Shown: positions 25,959-35,007, counted from the first letter of the stretch. The stretch is DNA of 64,000 bases from Paenibacillus sinopodophylli (GCF_005930355.1 NZ_VDBO01000004.1:385117-449116), one strand, 5' to 3'. Numbers and translations are program-made. Notes: generated from the letters alone by a model not told the origin.

Positions 25959-27017
25959 TTAGAACATTCCTTCCTCGAATGGTCGTTCGAGCAGCTTGCG
26001 ATATTGGCTTTGATGCGCATAGAACCGCTCGCGGATCACATTCGCTTCCTTCTCGATTCTACCTACACAATCGATAATACCCGAGCTTAGCTGGTCGTCT
26101 CCGGTTGAGAGCACATAATTAGATAATCCGATCGATAATCCGAAATCAATACATTTAAAACGATAGCCTAGGCTTACAAACGGCACGCCGGCAGCAGCAG
26201 AGATGTAACTGGCATGCAGCTTGAAATTAATCGTAAACGCATAGCTCTTGAGCTTCTCAAGCAGATCCTCGTGATGGTGCAGCACGAGATCAAGCTCGAC
26301 GTTCTGGGAATCTCCCAGCTTCGCGTACAGCCGCTTGCAAGCCTCTCTGTCCGGTCCCCACACCGAGAAGATATTAACCCGGTATCCTTGCTTGATCAGC
26401 TCTCGCAGCGCTTCAATCACATGCTGTTCTACCTTCTCCTCGCTGCCCCCGAAGATTCGGTTATAGGCTGTTCCCCAGTTCACACCGATCGTACGGCTTC
26501 GCTTAGAACGGCTGACTGGAGATGGGGCAGGAAGCAGAAATGCTGGGTCCCCGCTTATAATGGCATGCTTCGCAGAGACGCCTGAGTCCTCCAGAAACTG
26601 ATAGGATAACGGGCCTCTCACCCCGAAAAATTCGGATAGCCGAGCCAGCTCCGCCAGTTTCTCATTCGTTCCGGCATTCTCTGCCGTGTATGCCAGATTG
26701 GCCTTCACTTTTCCGTAATTATCCAGTACGGGGTAGTCCTGTCGATCATGACCGCTTCCCCATATGATTACTTTCTTTTTCTTCAATGCCGCCTGATAGG
26801 CTACGTCGATATAACCTGGAATTAAAAGTGATCCTCCTCCGAGGACTACCGTATCATAAGGATCAGGATTCCGAATGTCAACGCCGGGAATCGACGGTAT
26901 GACATCATATTTCTTGTCCGGCAGATAAGCTCTGCACAAATCACGGAACAAGAGCCACATCAGCTCATCACCAACATTGTTAAATCCAATCCATCCTACA
27001 TATAGAATCCTTTTCAT
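25959..27017 (-). CDS. Polysaccharide pyruvyl transferase family protein
   Basis: A 352-residue protein of the PS_pyruv_trans family (CsaB-like). Landmarks are YVGWIGFNNVGDELMWLLF at the N-terminus, VVLGGGSLLIPGY, KKVIIWGSGHD in the middle, and C-terminal FKLHASYISAAAGVPFVSLG with the conserved His of the family. Members transfer pyruvate ketals from PEP onto cell-wall or exopolysaccharide sugars; SLH-type surface proteins bind such pyruvylated polymers, and a protein with three SLH domains is encoded elsewhere in this window. It is the last gene of a five-gene minus-strand cluster of glycosyltransferases, 13 bp after the GT4 gene. Confidence 0.85.
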   Translation of the reverse strand: MKRILYVGWIGFNNVGDELMWLLFRDLCRAYLPDKKYDVIPSIPGVDIRNPDPYDTVVLGGGSLLIPGYIDVAYQAALKKKKVIIWGSGHDRQDYPVLDNYGKVKANLAYTAENAGTNEKLAELARLSEFFGVRGPLSYQFLEDSGVSAKHAIISGDPAFLLPAPSPVSRSKRSRTIGVNWGTAYNRIFGGSEEKVEQHVIEALRELIKQGYRVNIFSVWGPDREACKRLYAKLGDSQNVELDLVLHHHEDLLEKLKSYAFTINFKLHASYISAAAGVPFVSLGYRFKCIDFGLSIGLSNYVLSTGDDQLSSGIIDCVGRIEKEANVIRERFYAHQSQYRKLLERPFEEGMF

Positions 27018-27030
27018 AGCATACCGCCCT

Positions 27031-28155
27031 TCATGATGTTTCGCCGTTTGCTGAACGATACACGTCCATCACTTGATGAATAATCGAATCGATATGGAAG
27101 GTGTGCTCAACCCAGCGCTTTCCTTCTGCGCCTAGTGACTGCATTCTTGCGGGGCTGCGGCAGCCCTCTCCAATCTCACTCGCAAACAAATACCTTGAAT
27201 AAGCTGCATTCGATCCGTGATCGCCAAAATATTGCTTCCACGCCTGCTCATAACTGCTTGGCTCGACCCAGCCGAAATAACCGTGGTTGCCGATAGCCAG
27301 AACCGGCTTGCCGCAAGCCATCGCTTCAAGCGCAACACGTCCTGTCCCTACTACAATGTCAGCGGCGTTGTAACAGGCGTTCATTTGCGCTTGCTTGCCG
27401 ATGACATGGATAAATTTGCGTCCACACTCCTCCTCTATGAAAGCGGCGAGTGCCTTAATCGCTTCATATTTGGAGCCATCCCCTACGACGATAAGCTCCA
27501 GCTTATCCCAGCCATATCGGTGCAGATCCTTCATTGCGCGCAGCAGCGTATCGCATGCAGTCGCTTTTCCCCATGCTAATCGACTTGCGTACATAAGCAC
27601 TACGGCATCCTCCGCTATACCAAGCTCCGAACGAAGCTTTATAGAATTGGACGGATAGAACTCCGACAAATCGATGCCGTTCGGCACAACCGTCGAAGGA
27701 AAACCTAAACGCTGCATATAGGCTTGAACAGGCGCACTCACGCTGATGACTGCCTTGGAGTGCTGCATGAGCGTTTTGATACAGCTCTGCGGGTAATAAG
27801 TGCCATGTGCGGTGAAGACTACTGCTATGCCTAGCTGGCTGGCTGCGCTGGCCGCGAGCAAGCCGGAAGGTGTCTGATGAACATGTACACAATTCACCTC
27901 CCGCACACGAATAACATGCTGTATCCTTACCATCCGTGTCGCATCTGCCGATGCTTCTAATCGTGTATAGTCAAACAGAAAGACAGGGCAGCCTGCCTCT
28001 TCGAATTGCTGGTGCAGCAATCCGTCCGCAGCGATCAACGTTACCTGCTGCCCACTGCGGATTAAAGCTTTGGTCAAACTGAGTACATGCGTTTCCGTGC
28101 CTCCGGCATCCATACTGTCCAGAACCATTAACACGGATAACCGCGAGCTCGTCAT
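27031..28155 (-). CDS. Glycosyltransferase family 4 protein
   Basis: A 374-residue GT-B retaining glycosyltransferase. The N-terminal domain starts LSVLMVLDSMDAGGTETHVL (the GGTE loop typical of GT4), and the nucleotide-sugar binding domain has YNAADIVVGTGRVALEAMAC, including the E-x7-E-like region. GGAGTG lies before the ATG. It is 6 bp after the upstream GT2 gene and so probably translated from the same mRNA. Sugar donor and acceptor cannot be deduced; the neighbours suggest a short surface glycan. Confidence 0.87.
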   Translation of the reverse strand: MTSSRLSVLMVLDSMDAGGTETHVLSLTKALIRSGQQVTLIAADGLLHQQFEEAGCPVFLFDYTRLEASADATRMVRIQHVIRVREVNCVHVHQTPSGLLAASAASQLGIAVVFTAHGTYYPQSCIKTLMQHSKAVISVSAPVQAYMQRLGFPSTVVPNGIDLSEFYPSNSIKLRSELGIAEDAVVLMYASRLAWGKATACDTLLRAMKDLHRYGWDKLELIVVGDGSKYEAIKALAAFIEEECGRKFIHVIGKQAQMNACYNAADIVVGTGRVALEAMACGKPVLAIGNHGYFGWVEPSSYEQAWKQYFGDHGSNAAYSRYLFASEIGEGCRSPARMQSLGAEGKRWVEHTFHIDSIIHQVMDVYRSANGETS

Positions 28156-28161
28156 GTCACA

Positions 28162-28863
28162 TCACTCCTTATTTGAATAATAAGCCAATGATCGCTGGCT
28201 CTCATGCAGTCGATAGTAGTAGAGAATTTCTGGAATATTAGCAATTGGATACTTGCTGTGAAGAAATTTGACGATAAATTCATAATCCTCCGCTCCTGTA
28301 ATTCGCCGGCTTAACCCGCCTATCTGATCGAAGGCCGCTCCTTTAAACATAATGGTGCCGTGACAGATGCAGTGACCCCCGCTTTGATAAACCTTGCGGA
28401 TATCCTCACCATAGTGAAGCCACTTCGCCTGCTCATACAAGCGCCCAACCTCTTCCGAATCTTCGAAGGTAGCATAGCTTGTTCCAACTAATGCCAGATC
28501 AGGATGGCTTTCGAGATATGCAGCCTGTTTCTCCAAGCGCTGAGGATGAGAGAAATCATCGGCATCCTGCACGGCAATATATTGTCCTCGTGCAAGAAAA
28601 AGCCCTGTAGTGACCGCCCCGGCGAAACCCATGTTTCTCGGCAGCCGAACGAGTACGAATGCATCGGTCCCAGCCAATCCATTCTCTTCACACCATGCCT
28701 GTACGACATCTACCGATCTATCCGTAGAAGCATCGTCGACAAAAATAATTTCCATATCCGCATACGTCTGCCTCTTCAAGCTGTTCAAACATTCAATCAA
28801 ATACGCTGCTCGATTATAATTAGTGAGCACAACGCTCACTTTGCCTAGCTCTCGCTGCATCAT
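28162..28863 (-). CDS. Glycosyltransferase family 2 protein
   Basis: A 233-residue GT-A enzyme. KVSVVLTNYNRAAYLIECLN is the classical N-terminal nucleotide-binding strand, EIIFVDDASTDRSVDVV contains the first DD, and YIAVQDADDFSHPQRLEKQA holds the metal-binding DAD. GAEDYEFIVKFL matches the ED catalytic-base motif. The start overlaps the stop of the preceding GT2 gene by 4 bp (ATGA), indicating coupled translation. It is cytoplasmic, with no membrane helix. Confidence 0.88.
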   Translation of the reverse strand: MMQRELGKVSVVLTNYNRAAYLIECLNSLKRQTYADMEIIFVDDASTDRSVDVVQAWCEENGLAGTDAFVLVRLPRNMGFAGAVTTGLFLARGQYIAVQDADDFSHPQRLEKQAAYLESHPDLALVGTSYATFEDSEEVGRLYEQAKWLHYGEDIRKVYQSGGHCICHGTIMFKGAAFDQIGGLSRRITGAEDYEFIVKFLHSKYPIANIPEILYYYRLHESQRSLAYYSNKE

Positions 28864-29711
28864 ACCTCTCCTTTCACGTTCCTGCTCCTATAAATGGCAT
28901 GCAGAGCCTCGTAATGATCGCCGATAATTTGCATAGCCGCAGGCGAGTTCTCCATTCCACTCTTATTGTGTTTATGTGGGCGAAAACGGTTTATCCGGTC
29001 AACCTCCACACGATGCACCTGCTCGACGCGAAGACCCTCAAGCACACCTAGCGCATACGCCTTTGGCGGGCACAGAAGCGTGAACCAATGCATCACTTCA
29101 AGCGCCTTCCTGTTCATTGCGAATGGAACAGGCACAAGCGATGCATTCGCCAAGTCCTCACGCCCGAGTACGGCGTTGAGGGCAACTTTTAATGCCGTCA
29201 CCGTATTCCAAGGCATACGCATGCCAAGATGGTGATCCAGCCGATTTACGGCCAAATCACATGTTTCCAGCACCGCATCGCAGAATGGGACGAGCTCTCT
29301 CCACGGCATATAGAAGTCACTGTCCAGAAACAACAAGCTCTCTCCTGATGCTGCAAAGGCGCCAATCGATCGGCCCACATCAGTGCCCAGCGGCTCTTCG
29401 TATACGATCGTCGCTGCTCCCAGTTGTCTCGCGATTATTTCGGTTTGGTCCGTGCTGCCGTTAACGACAACAATAATTTCGAAAGGCGACAGCTGCCTGG
29501 CCTCTAGGATGACACGACCTATTGTCCTTTCTTCATTCTGAGCCGGAATAATAACGGATAAGCGCTGCTCCGTTCCACTTCGTTTACCGCTGGTAGAGAA
29601 GTCCATTCCCTGCTCCAATCGTGGCATGGCAGCAGGTGTCTTCAGCAGCAACCGGGCAAGATCCCGTCTTCGCCCGCCATCCGTACAGCCCTGCCTATAA
29701 AACGCGGACAT
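28860..29711 (-). CDS. Glycosyltransferase family 2 protein (GT-A)
   Basis: A 283-residue protein. A GT2 core begins about residue 51 with LSVIIPAQNEERTIGRVI, then IIVVVNGSTDQTEIIARQLG and LLFLDSDFYMP with the DSD metal site. The first 50 residues are Arg-rich and not part of the usual core; the overlap of 17 nt with the preceding small gene and a weak ribosome binding site leave open a later start. The C-terminal part (KALEVMHWFTLLCPPKAYAL) looks amphipathic. It is the first glycosyltransferase of the cluster. Confidence 0.82.
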   Translation of the reverse strand: MSAFYRQGCTDGGRRRDLARLLLKTPAAMPRLEQGMDFSTSGKRSGTEQRLSVIIPAQNEERTIGRVILEARQLSPFEIIVVVNGSTDQTEIIARQLGAATIVYEEPLGTDVGRSIGAFAASGESLLFLDSDFYMPWRELVPFCDAVLETCDLAVNRLDHHLGMRMPWNTVTALKVALNAVLGREDLANASLVPVPFAMNRKALEVMHWFTLLCPPKAYALGVLEGLRVEQVHRVEVDRINRFRPHKHNKSGMENSPAAMQIIGDHYEALHAIYRSRNVKGEV

Positions 29712-29895
29712 AATGGATAACTCTTGAGCGAATTAAAACCTCTTCGGTTCCACCATATCCGGGCACGCTTAACGCTTGAACGACAACATAGGAGAAGCCC
29801 ACTGACAGAAGCACTCCCGCAATCACTTCGCCACTAGAGAGGACAACCTCTACGTCTCTTCCTTGGTACGACAACAGCTTAAAATAAAAAGACAC
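29695..29895 (-). CDS. Small Sm-like / DUF2642-type protein
   Basis: A 66-residue protein starting with GTG, with AGGGG 8 nt upstream. The alternating hydrophobic pattern (GRDVEVVLSSGEVIAGVLLS, then VLIRSRVIHYVRVL) suggests a five-stranded SH3/Sm-like barrel as in DUF2642 and spore-coat-associated small proteins of Bacillales. The function is unknown. It leads the glycosyltransferase cluster and overlaps the next gene by 17 nt, so it is co-transcribed with it; that context, more than the sequence, suggests a surface or spore-coat role. Confidence 0.55.
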   Translation of the reverse strand: MSFYFKLLSYQGRDVEVVLSSGEVIAGVLLSVGFSYVVVQALSVPGYGGTEEVLIRSRVIHYVRVL

Positions 29896-30157
29896 ATGAT
29901 CAACCCCTATCCTTTGATATCCTCATCCTATTCGAGAGATTAATAGAGTGAACGGCTGACGACCATTTTGAAAAAAATTTCATAGAATAGGTAAACGAAC
30001 CTAAACGAATTTCGCGCAGCAGTCCTTTTTACAATTTATCGATCCTGAGTTCGCAGGAAATTGTACACAAACAGACTTTTTTCTTTGAAATTTGCTAATT
30101 ACCCCCAAAAAAATCTACAATAGAGGTACATTTAAAAAAATCAGGAGGCTGAACAAC

Positions 30158-30604
30158 ATGAGTGCATTTAAATCTTGGCTAACAAATTCGAAACAAGGCG
30201 TAGTCGATCAGGTCAAAAAATTTAAAAATAAAGACTTTCTAGATGCCGTCGTTGCGGGCTGTGCAGTCGTAGCAGGAGCAGACGGCTCCATTAGTTCAGA
30301 CGAAAAGCAAAAAATGGTTGGCTACATCAACCGCAGCGAAGAACTTAAAGTATTTAATATGACCGATGTCATCAACCGCTTCAACCATTTCGTAGGCAAT
30401 ATCGAGTTTGACGGCATGATCGGCAAACAAGAAGCACTTAAAACGATTGCGAAATTCCGCGACAAGCCAGAGGTGGGCCGGGTAATCATCGGCGTTTGCA
30501 GTGCAATTGGCGCTGCTGATGGCGATTTCGATGCTAGCGAGCAAGCGGCTGTACGCGATATTTGCACGACACTTGGTCTGAATCCTAGCGAATTCGGCCT
30601 ATAA
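30158..30604 (+). CDS. TerB-family tellurite resistance protein
   Basis: A 148-residue single-domain TerB protein. Two acidic, helical half-repeats are visible (VVAGADGSISSDEKQKM and SAIGAADGDFDASEQAAV), each with a D-G-x-x-x-x-x-E pattern typical of the TerB metal-binding helices. AGGAGG lies 9 nt before ATG 30158, so the frame to 30092 is not used. It is a lone plus-strand gene ending at a bidirectional terminator. The role, by family knowledge, is in metal/oxyanion stress; it could connect with the terD/terC and telA genes further along. Confidence 0.82.
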   Translation: MSAFKSWLTNSKQGVVDQVKKFKNKDFLDAVVAGCAVVAGADGSISSDEKQKMVGYINRSEELKVFNMTDVINRFNHFVGNIEFDGMIGKQEALKTIAKFRDKPEVGRVIIGVCSAIGAADGDFDASEQAAVRDICTTLGLNPSEFGL

Positions 30605-30613
30605 TAGAGCAGA

Positions 30614-30668
30614 AAAGACAAAGAACCTCCGGCTCCACATGAAGTGGAACAGGAGGTTCTTTGTCTTT
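30614..30668. terminator. Bidirectional terminator between terB-like gene and tdk
   Basis: A perfect 17-bp stem AAAGACAAAGAACCTCC / GGAGGTTCTTTGTCTTT with an inner TCCAC...GTGGA hairpin lies between two convergent genes, with A and T runs at its base. Confidence 0.9.
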
Positions 30669-30695
30669 AGCTCATTCAAAGCGTTACAACGACTG

Positions 30696-31286
30696 CTAAG
30701 ACTTCAGGAATGCTTCATTGTAGCAGCGCCGGCAGACCGGCTTGTAATCCTCGTTGCCGCCAATCTGGATCTGCTCGCCTGCATTCATTGGCTGTCCGTC
30801 GTTGAAACGAATGACCATCGTAGCCTTACGGTCGCAATACCAGCAAATCGTTTTAATTTCTTCTATTTTGTCCGCTTGCACAAGCAAATTGTAGCTGCCC
30901 TCGAAGAGCTGGTTTTGAAAATCATTTTTGAGTCCAAAAGCCATAACTGGTATGTTCAGCTCATCGACGACCGCTGTCAGCTCCAGAATGTGATGCTTTT
31001 TGAGAAACTGAGCCTCATCAATAAGCACGCAATAAATGTTAGCAGGCTTCGCCGCCGCGACATACTCCTTCACGCTCTCGAAGAGATTCGTTTCCTCTTG
31101 CACGGGAATGGCTTCTCGTTCGAACCCTACGCGGGAGCCAACACGGTCGACGTCTCCCCTCGCGCTGACAGACGGTGAATAAATAAGCACCTGCTTGCCT
31201 TGCTCCTCGTAATTATGGGCGACCTTAATGATTTCAAATGATTTGCCGCTGTTCATCGTTCCGTATTTGTAATAAAGCTGTGCCAA
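30696..31286 (-). CDS. tdk: Thymidine kinase
   Basis: A 196-residue type II thymidine kinase that salvages thymidine to dTMP. The P-loop YGTMNSGKSFEI, the Walker-B-like VLIDEAQFL, and two zinc-binding pairs (CWYC and CRRC near the C-terminus) are all present. The start is TTG 31286, giving MAQLYYKYG as in other Tdk proteins, with GGAGGAG 6 nt upstream; a longer frame from 31304 would start inside that site. A hypothetical gene precedes it by about 50 bp on the same strand. Confidence 0.95.
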   Translation of the reverse strand: MAQLYYKYGTMNSGKSFEIIKVAHNYEEQGKQVLIYSPSVSARGDVDRVGSRVGFEREAIPVQEETNLFESVKEYVAAAKPANIYCVLIDEAQFLKKHHILELTAVVDELNIPVMAFGLKNDFQNQLFEGSYNLLVQADKIEEIKTICWYCDRKATMVIRFNDGQPMNAGEQIQIGGNEDYKPVCRRCYNEAFLKS

Positions 31287-31339
31287 TCCAATCTCCTCCA
31301 CCAACAGTCAATGCTCCTATTATACAGGAAGCGGCGACG

Positions 31340-31909
31340 TTATTGTATCGCGAGAAGCCTTGACTTTGCTTCGCCGTAAGATTTCACAATTTGCTGGATT
31401 TTCTGGAATTCTGGATCGGTCGGGCCTAGATCAGCCATGAACATGCGGTGTAAAATTTGATTGTACATATTTTGACGCGACTCTATCAGCTTGAGCTCCA
31501 TCCCTATCAAATCTCCCAAATCATTCTCAGCAATTAAACGTTCAATATCAACCGTTCCACTATCAGAGGAGGGCGGCTGCTCATCAAATATACGATCCGA
31601 GCCTCTCCTAATGCGAGGGAGCTCCTCATATTCCATTTCCGGCTCTGACTGCTGCCCAAGAGGAATGGATGTGTTCAGCTCAGATATCATAATGCCTTCC
31701 TTCGCCAGCATGACCTGGAACGGACGGTGCTGGATTAGATCTGCAATAACAAGCCTGCTCATATCCTTATTGCGAATAAGCGATGAATCAAACGGATGCA
31801 GCACCCACTGCTCGTCGCGTTGGAAGAGGTTGAACGTGAACCATTCTCCCCCGTATATAAATCTTATATTAATATTCGTTTCCGATATGATTTCATAAGT
31901 AAACTCCAC
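31340..31909 (-). CDS. Hypothetical protein upstream of tdk (189 aa)
   Basis: Not recognised. The N-terminal 90 residues look beta-rich (EIISETNINIRFIYGGEWFT, QWVLHPFDSSLI), followed by an acidic, disordered linker (residues about 90-120) and a helical C-terminus (LIGMELKLIESRQNMYNQIL). No signal peptide or membrane segment. GTG start with GGAGG at 8 nt. It may be co-transcribed with tdk, 53 bp downstream, but nothing indicates a nucleoside-related role. Confidence 0.55.
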   Translation of the reverse strand: MEFTYEIISETNINIRFIYGGEWFTFNLFQRDEQWVLHPFDSSLIRNKDMSRLVIADLIQHRPFQVMLAKEGIMISELNTSIPLGQQSEPEMEYEELPRIRRGSDRIFDEQPPSSDSGTVDIERLIAENDLGDLIGMELKLIESRQNMYNQILHRMFMADLGPTDPEFQKIQQIVKSYGEAKSRLLAIQ

Positions 31910-31978
31910 AAGGAATACCTCCGATCGTCAGTATAATTACTACCATTATACCAAATCAGAGATAGGCGTCACCAGCGT

Positions 31979-32074
31979 TTAAGGCATATCCTGCAAAATG
32001 GCTTCCGTTCTTTCTGAGCTTGCTACGACAATCAAGACGACAAGAAGCGTTGCCAGAGCAATACCGCTAATCAT
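31979..32074 (-). CDS. Small membrane protein (31 aa)
   Basis: A short frame starting MISGIALATLLVVLIVVASS, a single hydrophobic helix, followed by a charged tail SERTEAILQDMP. AGGTGA lies 7 nt before the ATG. Hydrophobic helix plus a good ribosome binding site support a real single-pass membrane microprotein, of a kind common in sporulation and stress regulons of Bacillales. No homologue is recognised by eye. Confidence 0.5.
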   Translation of the reverse strand: MISGIALATLLVVLIVVASSERTEAILQDMP

Positions 32075-32210
32075 ATCAGGATCACCTCATTTTTTTCTAT
32101 AAGGCTATGCGGGTGATTATGGATATATTCACGTTAATGCCGCTCCTCCCTATATAACGCAATAGACGAGCCCTGTTAGGGACTCGTCCATTTCGAATGA
32201 ATTCGTATAG

Positions 32211-33305
32211 CTATTCCAAAAAGCCTTTGGTCGCCGAACTCGGAAGTTCCCGCCCGCTGGCTCCAGCGCCAGACTGAATGCCGAGACGTTGTCCGACCTT
32301 CTGGTTGATTTGGGTCATTTTCTCTGTTTGCTGCGAGACGGTCTGGATAATTTGGCGATTAGAGTTCTCATACTTGTCCATCGCCGAGAATAGATCCGTC
32401 ATGGCACGTTCCACGAGTTCCATGCTCATAGCCGGCTTCGTCAGCGCCTGGTTTGCTTTCTCACTTGTTTCATTCAACAGCCGAGCGTTCTCAGCAAATT
32501 GGTTGCCTAACATTTCGTTCGTTGAATTGACCGCTTCGATTGCCTTCATCTGATCATCGATCGCACTTGCAATCAATACGGACACCGACATCAAATGCTG
32601 CGTTTTATCAATCGAGCTGTCAAGCGCATCCATCAGCTTATCATTCGTATCATTGATAATATCCGTTGCAGCAATGGCCTGCTGATACAGCATGATCATT
32701 TCCGTGTAAGTTTGAAGCTTCGTCACGACCTTCCGAAGTCCCCGCTCCAAATGCGATTTCCGATGTTCATTCTCCGGCTTCGCAATTTCATCCTCGAACA
32801 TCTTCTTGAGACGGTTGCCGTATTCAACAAGCAATTGTAGATCATAAACATTATCCAAGCTGCTCCGCTTCAGGTTGCGCATGTGAACGACATTCTCTTC
32901 GAGATTGTCGCGTCCGTCACGCAGTGACTTGACGATAACCTGTACGTTCGACTTGGCGGACTGGTATTTATAAATATAGTTTTTCATCGGCGCCTTGCGC
33001 ATCAGCTTCTGCACGAGTGTAAGCTGTTTGCTCCGGCTTAGATCCTCAACTTCGCTGCGCAGCTTAAGCATATTATTCGCAACCTCAGAGCGCTTGCCCG
33101 ACATCAGATCTGAGAGCGGACGCTCCAGCATGGTCAACGTCTGCCCGGAGCGCTCCAGCGTTTTTTGACCTTTTTTCGTTATTTCATCCATTAGCGTGTC
33201 CAGATGCATCACATCGGTTGTTGCAACCTTCTGCATTGTAACCTGTACTTCTTGCTCCAGCTTCTGGAGATCTTCATTTCTTAATTGTACGAGTTGTTGT
33301 GACAT
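32211..33305 (-). CDS. yaaN: Toxic anion resistance protein TelA (YaaN-like)
   Basis: A 364-residue, almost entirely helical cytoplasmic protein of the TelA family, rich in coiled-coil segments (LEQEVQVTMQKVATTDVMHL, VELVERAMTDLFSAMDKYEN). Members are linked to tellurite, nisin and other anion or envelope-stress resistance without a defined mechanism. GAAAGGGG lies 9 nt before the ATG. It follows an xpaC gene by 18 bp, the same order as xpaC-yaaN in B. subtilis. It lies a few kilobases from the terC/terD cluster and may belong to the same stress response. Confidence 0.9.
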   Translation of the reverse strand: MSQQLVQLRNEDLQKLEQEVQVTMQKVATTDVMHLDTLMDEITKKGQKTLERSGQTLTMLERPLSDLMSGKRSEVANNMLKLRSEVEDLSRSKQLTLVQKLMRKAPMKNYIYKYQSAKSNVQVIVKSLRDGRDNLEENVVHMRNLKRSSLDNVYDLQLLVEYGNRLKKMFEDEIAKPENEHRKSHLERGLRKVVTKLQTYTEMIMLYQQAIAATDIINDTNDKLMDALDSSIDKTQHLMSVSVLIASAIDDQMKAIEAVNSTNEMLGNQFAENARLLNETSEKANQALTKPAMSMELVERAMTDLFSAMDKYENSNRQIIQTVSQQTEKMTQINQKVGQRLGIQSGAGASGRELPSSATKGFLE

Positions 33306-33323
33306 GGCTTATTTCCCCTTTCA

Positions 33324-34025
33324 TTAATCGGAAAGTCGATAACGTTGTTGAATCAGTTCAGCCTTCGTACGCAGCTCCATAAGATCCTTCTCTTCAATTG
33401 TTTGGGTATAGAAGGTGAGCTTCGAGTCTACGTCCTTGATCCCATCGAGCAGCAGCCGCCTGTTCTTCTGCTTCGCATCGCCGCTCAGCCTAAGGAAAGG
33501 ATTGATCGTTGAGTTCAGATCACGCCTCACTAAGCGAACAATATTGTGATTAATACTAGTGTCCCCAAGAGCGACCAAATCCGGAATCAGACGATTCAAG
33601 CGCGCCAGCAGCGCCAGCGTTTTCTGCACGATTTCGTCATCCAAATTGTTCTGCTTGCCTTCGAGTAAAATCATATCTTCAATTATGCCAATATATTCTA
33701 AGGCCGACGCAAGCTCTGGGTCCGTTATAACAGGCGTACCTTCGGCTGCCTGCGGTGTCGCTGCGGCTTGCGGAGCCGTAGCTCCCGTTCCTGCATTCAT
33801 CTGCGGCAGCGGAGGGCTCTGAGAGCCAGGAGGACCCTGCTCAAGAGCCTGTCCTTGCGTTCGTTGATCGATCTCTTTCCTGCTGCGCTTGTTTAACGAT
33901 AATGCCACAAACAAACAAGCAGTAGGTATCGCAATCGCTATATAAGGAGAAGTTACCCAATACGCGATAAGCCCCACGGCATAGCTGCCGGCTGCGATGA
34001 CTAAGGTTCTTTTCAAACCACTCAT
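33324..34025 (-). CDS. xpaC: XpaC family protein (5-bromo-4-chloroindolyl phosphate hydrolysis)
   Basis: A 233-residue protein with two N-terminal hydrophobic segments (TLVIAAGSYAVGLIAYWV and YIAIAIPTACLFVALSLN), a Gln/Pro/Ala-rich linker, then a helical domain ending in NSTINPFLRLSGDAKQKNRR. Start ATG 34025 has GGAGG 7 nt upstream. The family name comes from X-phos hydrolysis seen in B. subtilis, but the true role is unclear; genetic pairing with telA/yaaN suggests membrane-associated stress protection. A sigma-A-like promoter (TTGACT, 18 nt, GATAAT) precedes it, so xpaC-telA appears to be a two-gene operon. Confidence 0.85.
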   Translation of the reverse strand: MSGLKRTLVIAAGSYAVGLIAYWVTSPYIAIAIPTACLFVALSLNKRSRKEIDQRTQGQALEQGPPGSQSPPLPQMNAGTGATAPQAAATPQAAEGTPVITDPELASALEYIGIIEDMILLEGKQNNLDDEIVQKTLALLARLNRLIPDLVALGDTSINHNIVRLVRRDLNSTINPFLRLSGDAKQKNRRLLLDGIKDVDSKLTFYTQTIEEKDLMELRTKAELIQQRYRLSD

Positions 34026-34081
34026 TGCTGCACCTCCATTTAAACTTGCTTCCATCTATCTCTATACGTTAGTCATGCTTA

Positions 34082-34111
34082 ATTATCTCGTTTTTTTAAC
34101 GTAGAAGTCAA
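34082..34111 (-). promoter_or_regulatory. Probable sigma-A promoter of xpaC-telA
   Basis: Minus strand TTGACT (34106-34111), an 18-nt spacer and GATAAT (34082-34087), 57 bp before the xpaC start. No ECF-type -10 with a matching AAC -35 is visible here. Confidence 0.45.
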
Positions 34112-34253
34112 TTTTTATAGGTAAAAGCTTTAATCATATTATCCATCACTGCGATTTTTTTCTACCTCAATATATACAAAAGGCAGCTCGATCCCTAAAG
34201 ATCAACTGCCGTTATACGCCTATTATGGCTGCTGAACATGAGCGTCGTGAATT

Positions 34254-34895
34254 TCACATTCCATTGCTTATTAATGAGCCTATCCAAACATCGCCTATTC
34301 GTAAGCTATATGCTTGTTCAGAACTCCCATCTGCCAGATCAATTGGCAACGACTTGTAGGCTTTGCTCTTTAACGCCTTATACTTTTTCTTACTCATCCA
34401 ACCATTTGAATGATATTCTGTTAAGTCACTCTCAGTATAAACTTCGCTTTCGATATGCAACGTCCAATCAAACTTTTTTAATTCACCGCTTAGCGTTATG
34501 TATTTATGATAAGGAAAAGGTTGGACCATTGTGGATATATCAAATGTTTTTGAATAGTAATCGATGTCATCCTTATACGCAACTACGATTTGTGAATGAA
34601 TAAAATGCGGATCATATAACCAAATCTTCAAATAGAATGGCGTATTCAACATCGATAGCTGTTTATTCCAGTTAGCATGTACATCCAACATGGCTTTCAG
34701 TAGAAGCCGGTTGTACCATGTAGGGGGATTTCTGCGAGGTAATGCATAAAAAGGATGGATCCACAGCTTCGCATAATCTCTATTATAATCAGTTAAATGC
34801 TTCCTATCTAAATCGAAAACGCGGGCAACCCAGCTATCTATCTTTCTAATTTGCCTTTTCCAGCCTCTAATCTTCTTTTTCCTATTATCTATCAA
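34254..34895 (-). CDS. Hypothetical protein, possibly DUF3916
   Basis: A 213-residue soluble protein, starting with TTG and GGAGAG at 6 nt. The N-terminal KKKIRGWKRQIRKIDSWVAR, followed by aromatic-rich segments (WIHPFYALPRRNPPTWYNRL), recalls DUF3916, a Firmicutes family of unknown function; this is a weak recollection. It lies between xpaC-telA and an Imm11-like gene, and both sit in a stretch that interrupts the stress-gene block. AT content looks higher than in the neighbours, so recent acquisition is possible. Confidence 0.45.
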   Translation of the reverse strand: MIDNRKKKIRGWKRQIRKIDSWVARVFDLDRKHLTDYNRDYAKLWIHPFYALPRRNPPTWYNRLLLKAMLDVHANWNKQLSMLNTPFYLKIWLYDPHFIHSQIVVAYKDDIDYYSKTFDISTMVQPFPYHKYITLSGELKKFDWTLHIESEVYTESDLTEYHSNGWMSKKKYKALKSKAYKSLPIDLADGSSEQAYSLRIGDVWIGSLISNGM

Positions 34896-35007
34896 GCTAA
34901 TCTCTCCAAACTATGTATCATAAACGACTGCATATTCCCTAATAAATCCCTCAAACGATGTTGATTACATGCTAGCCAGCTCATTTCTCTCACACAAAAA
35001 AAAACCA

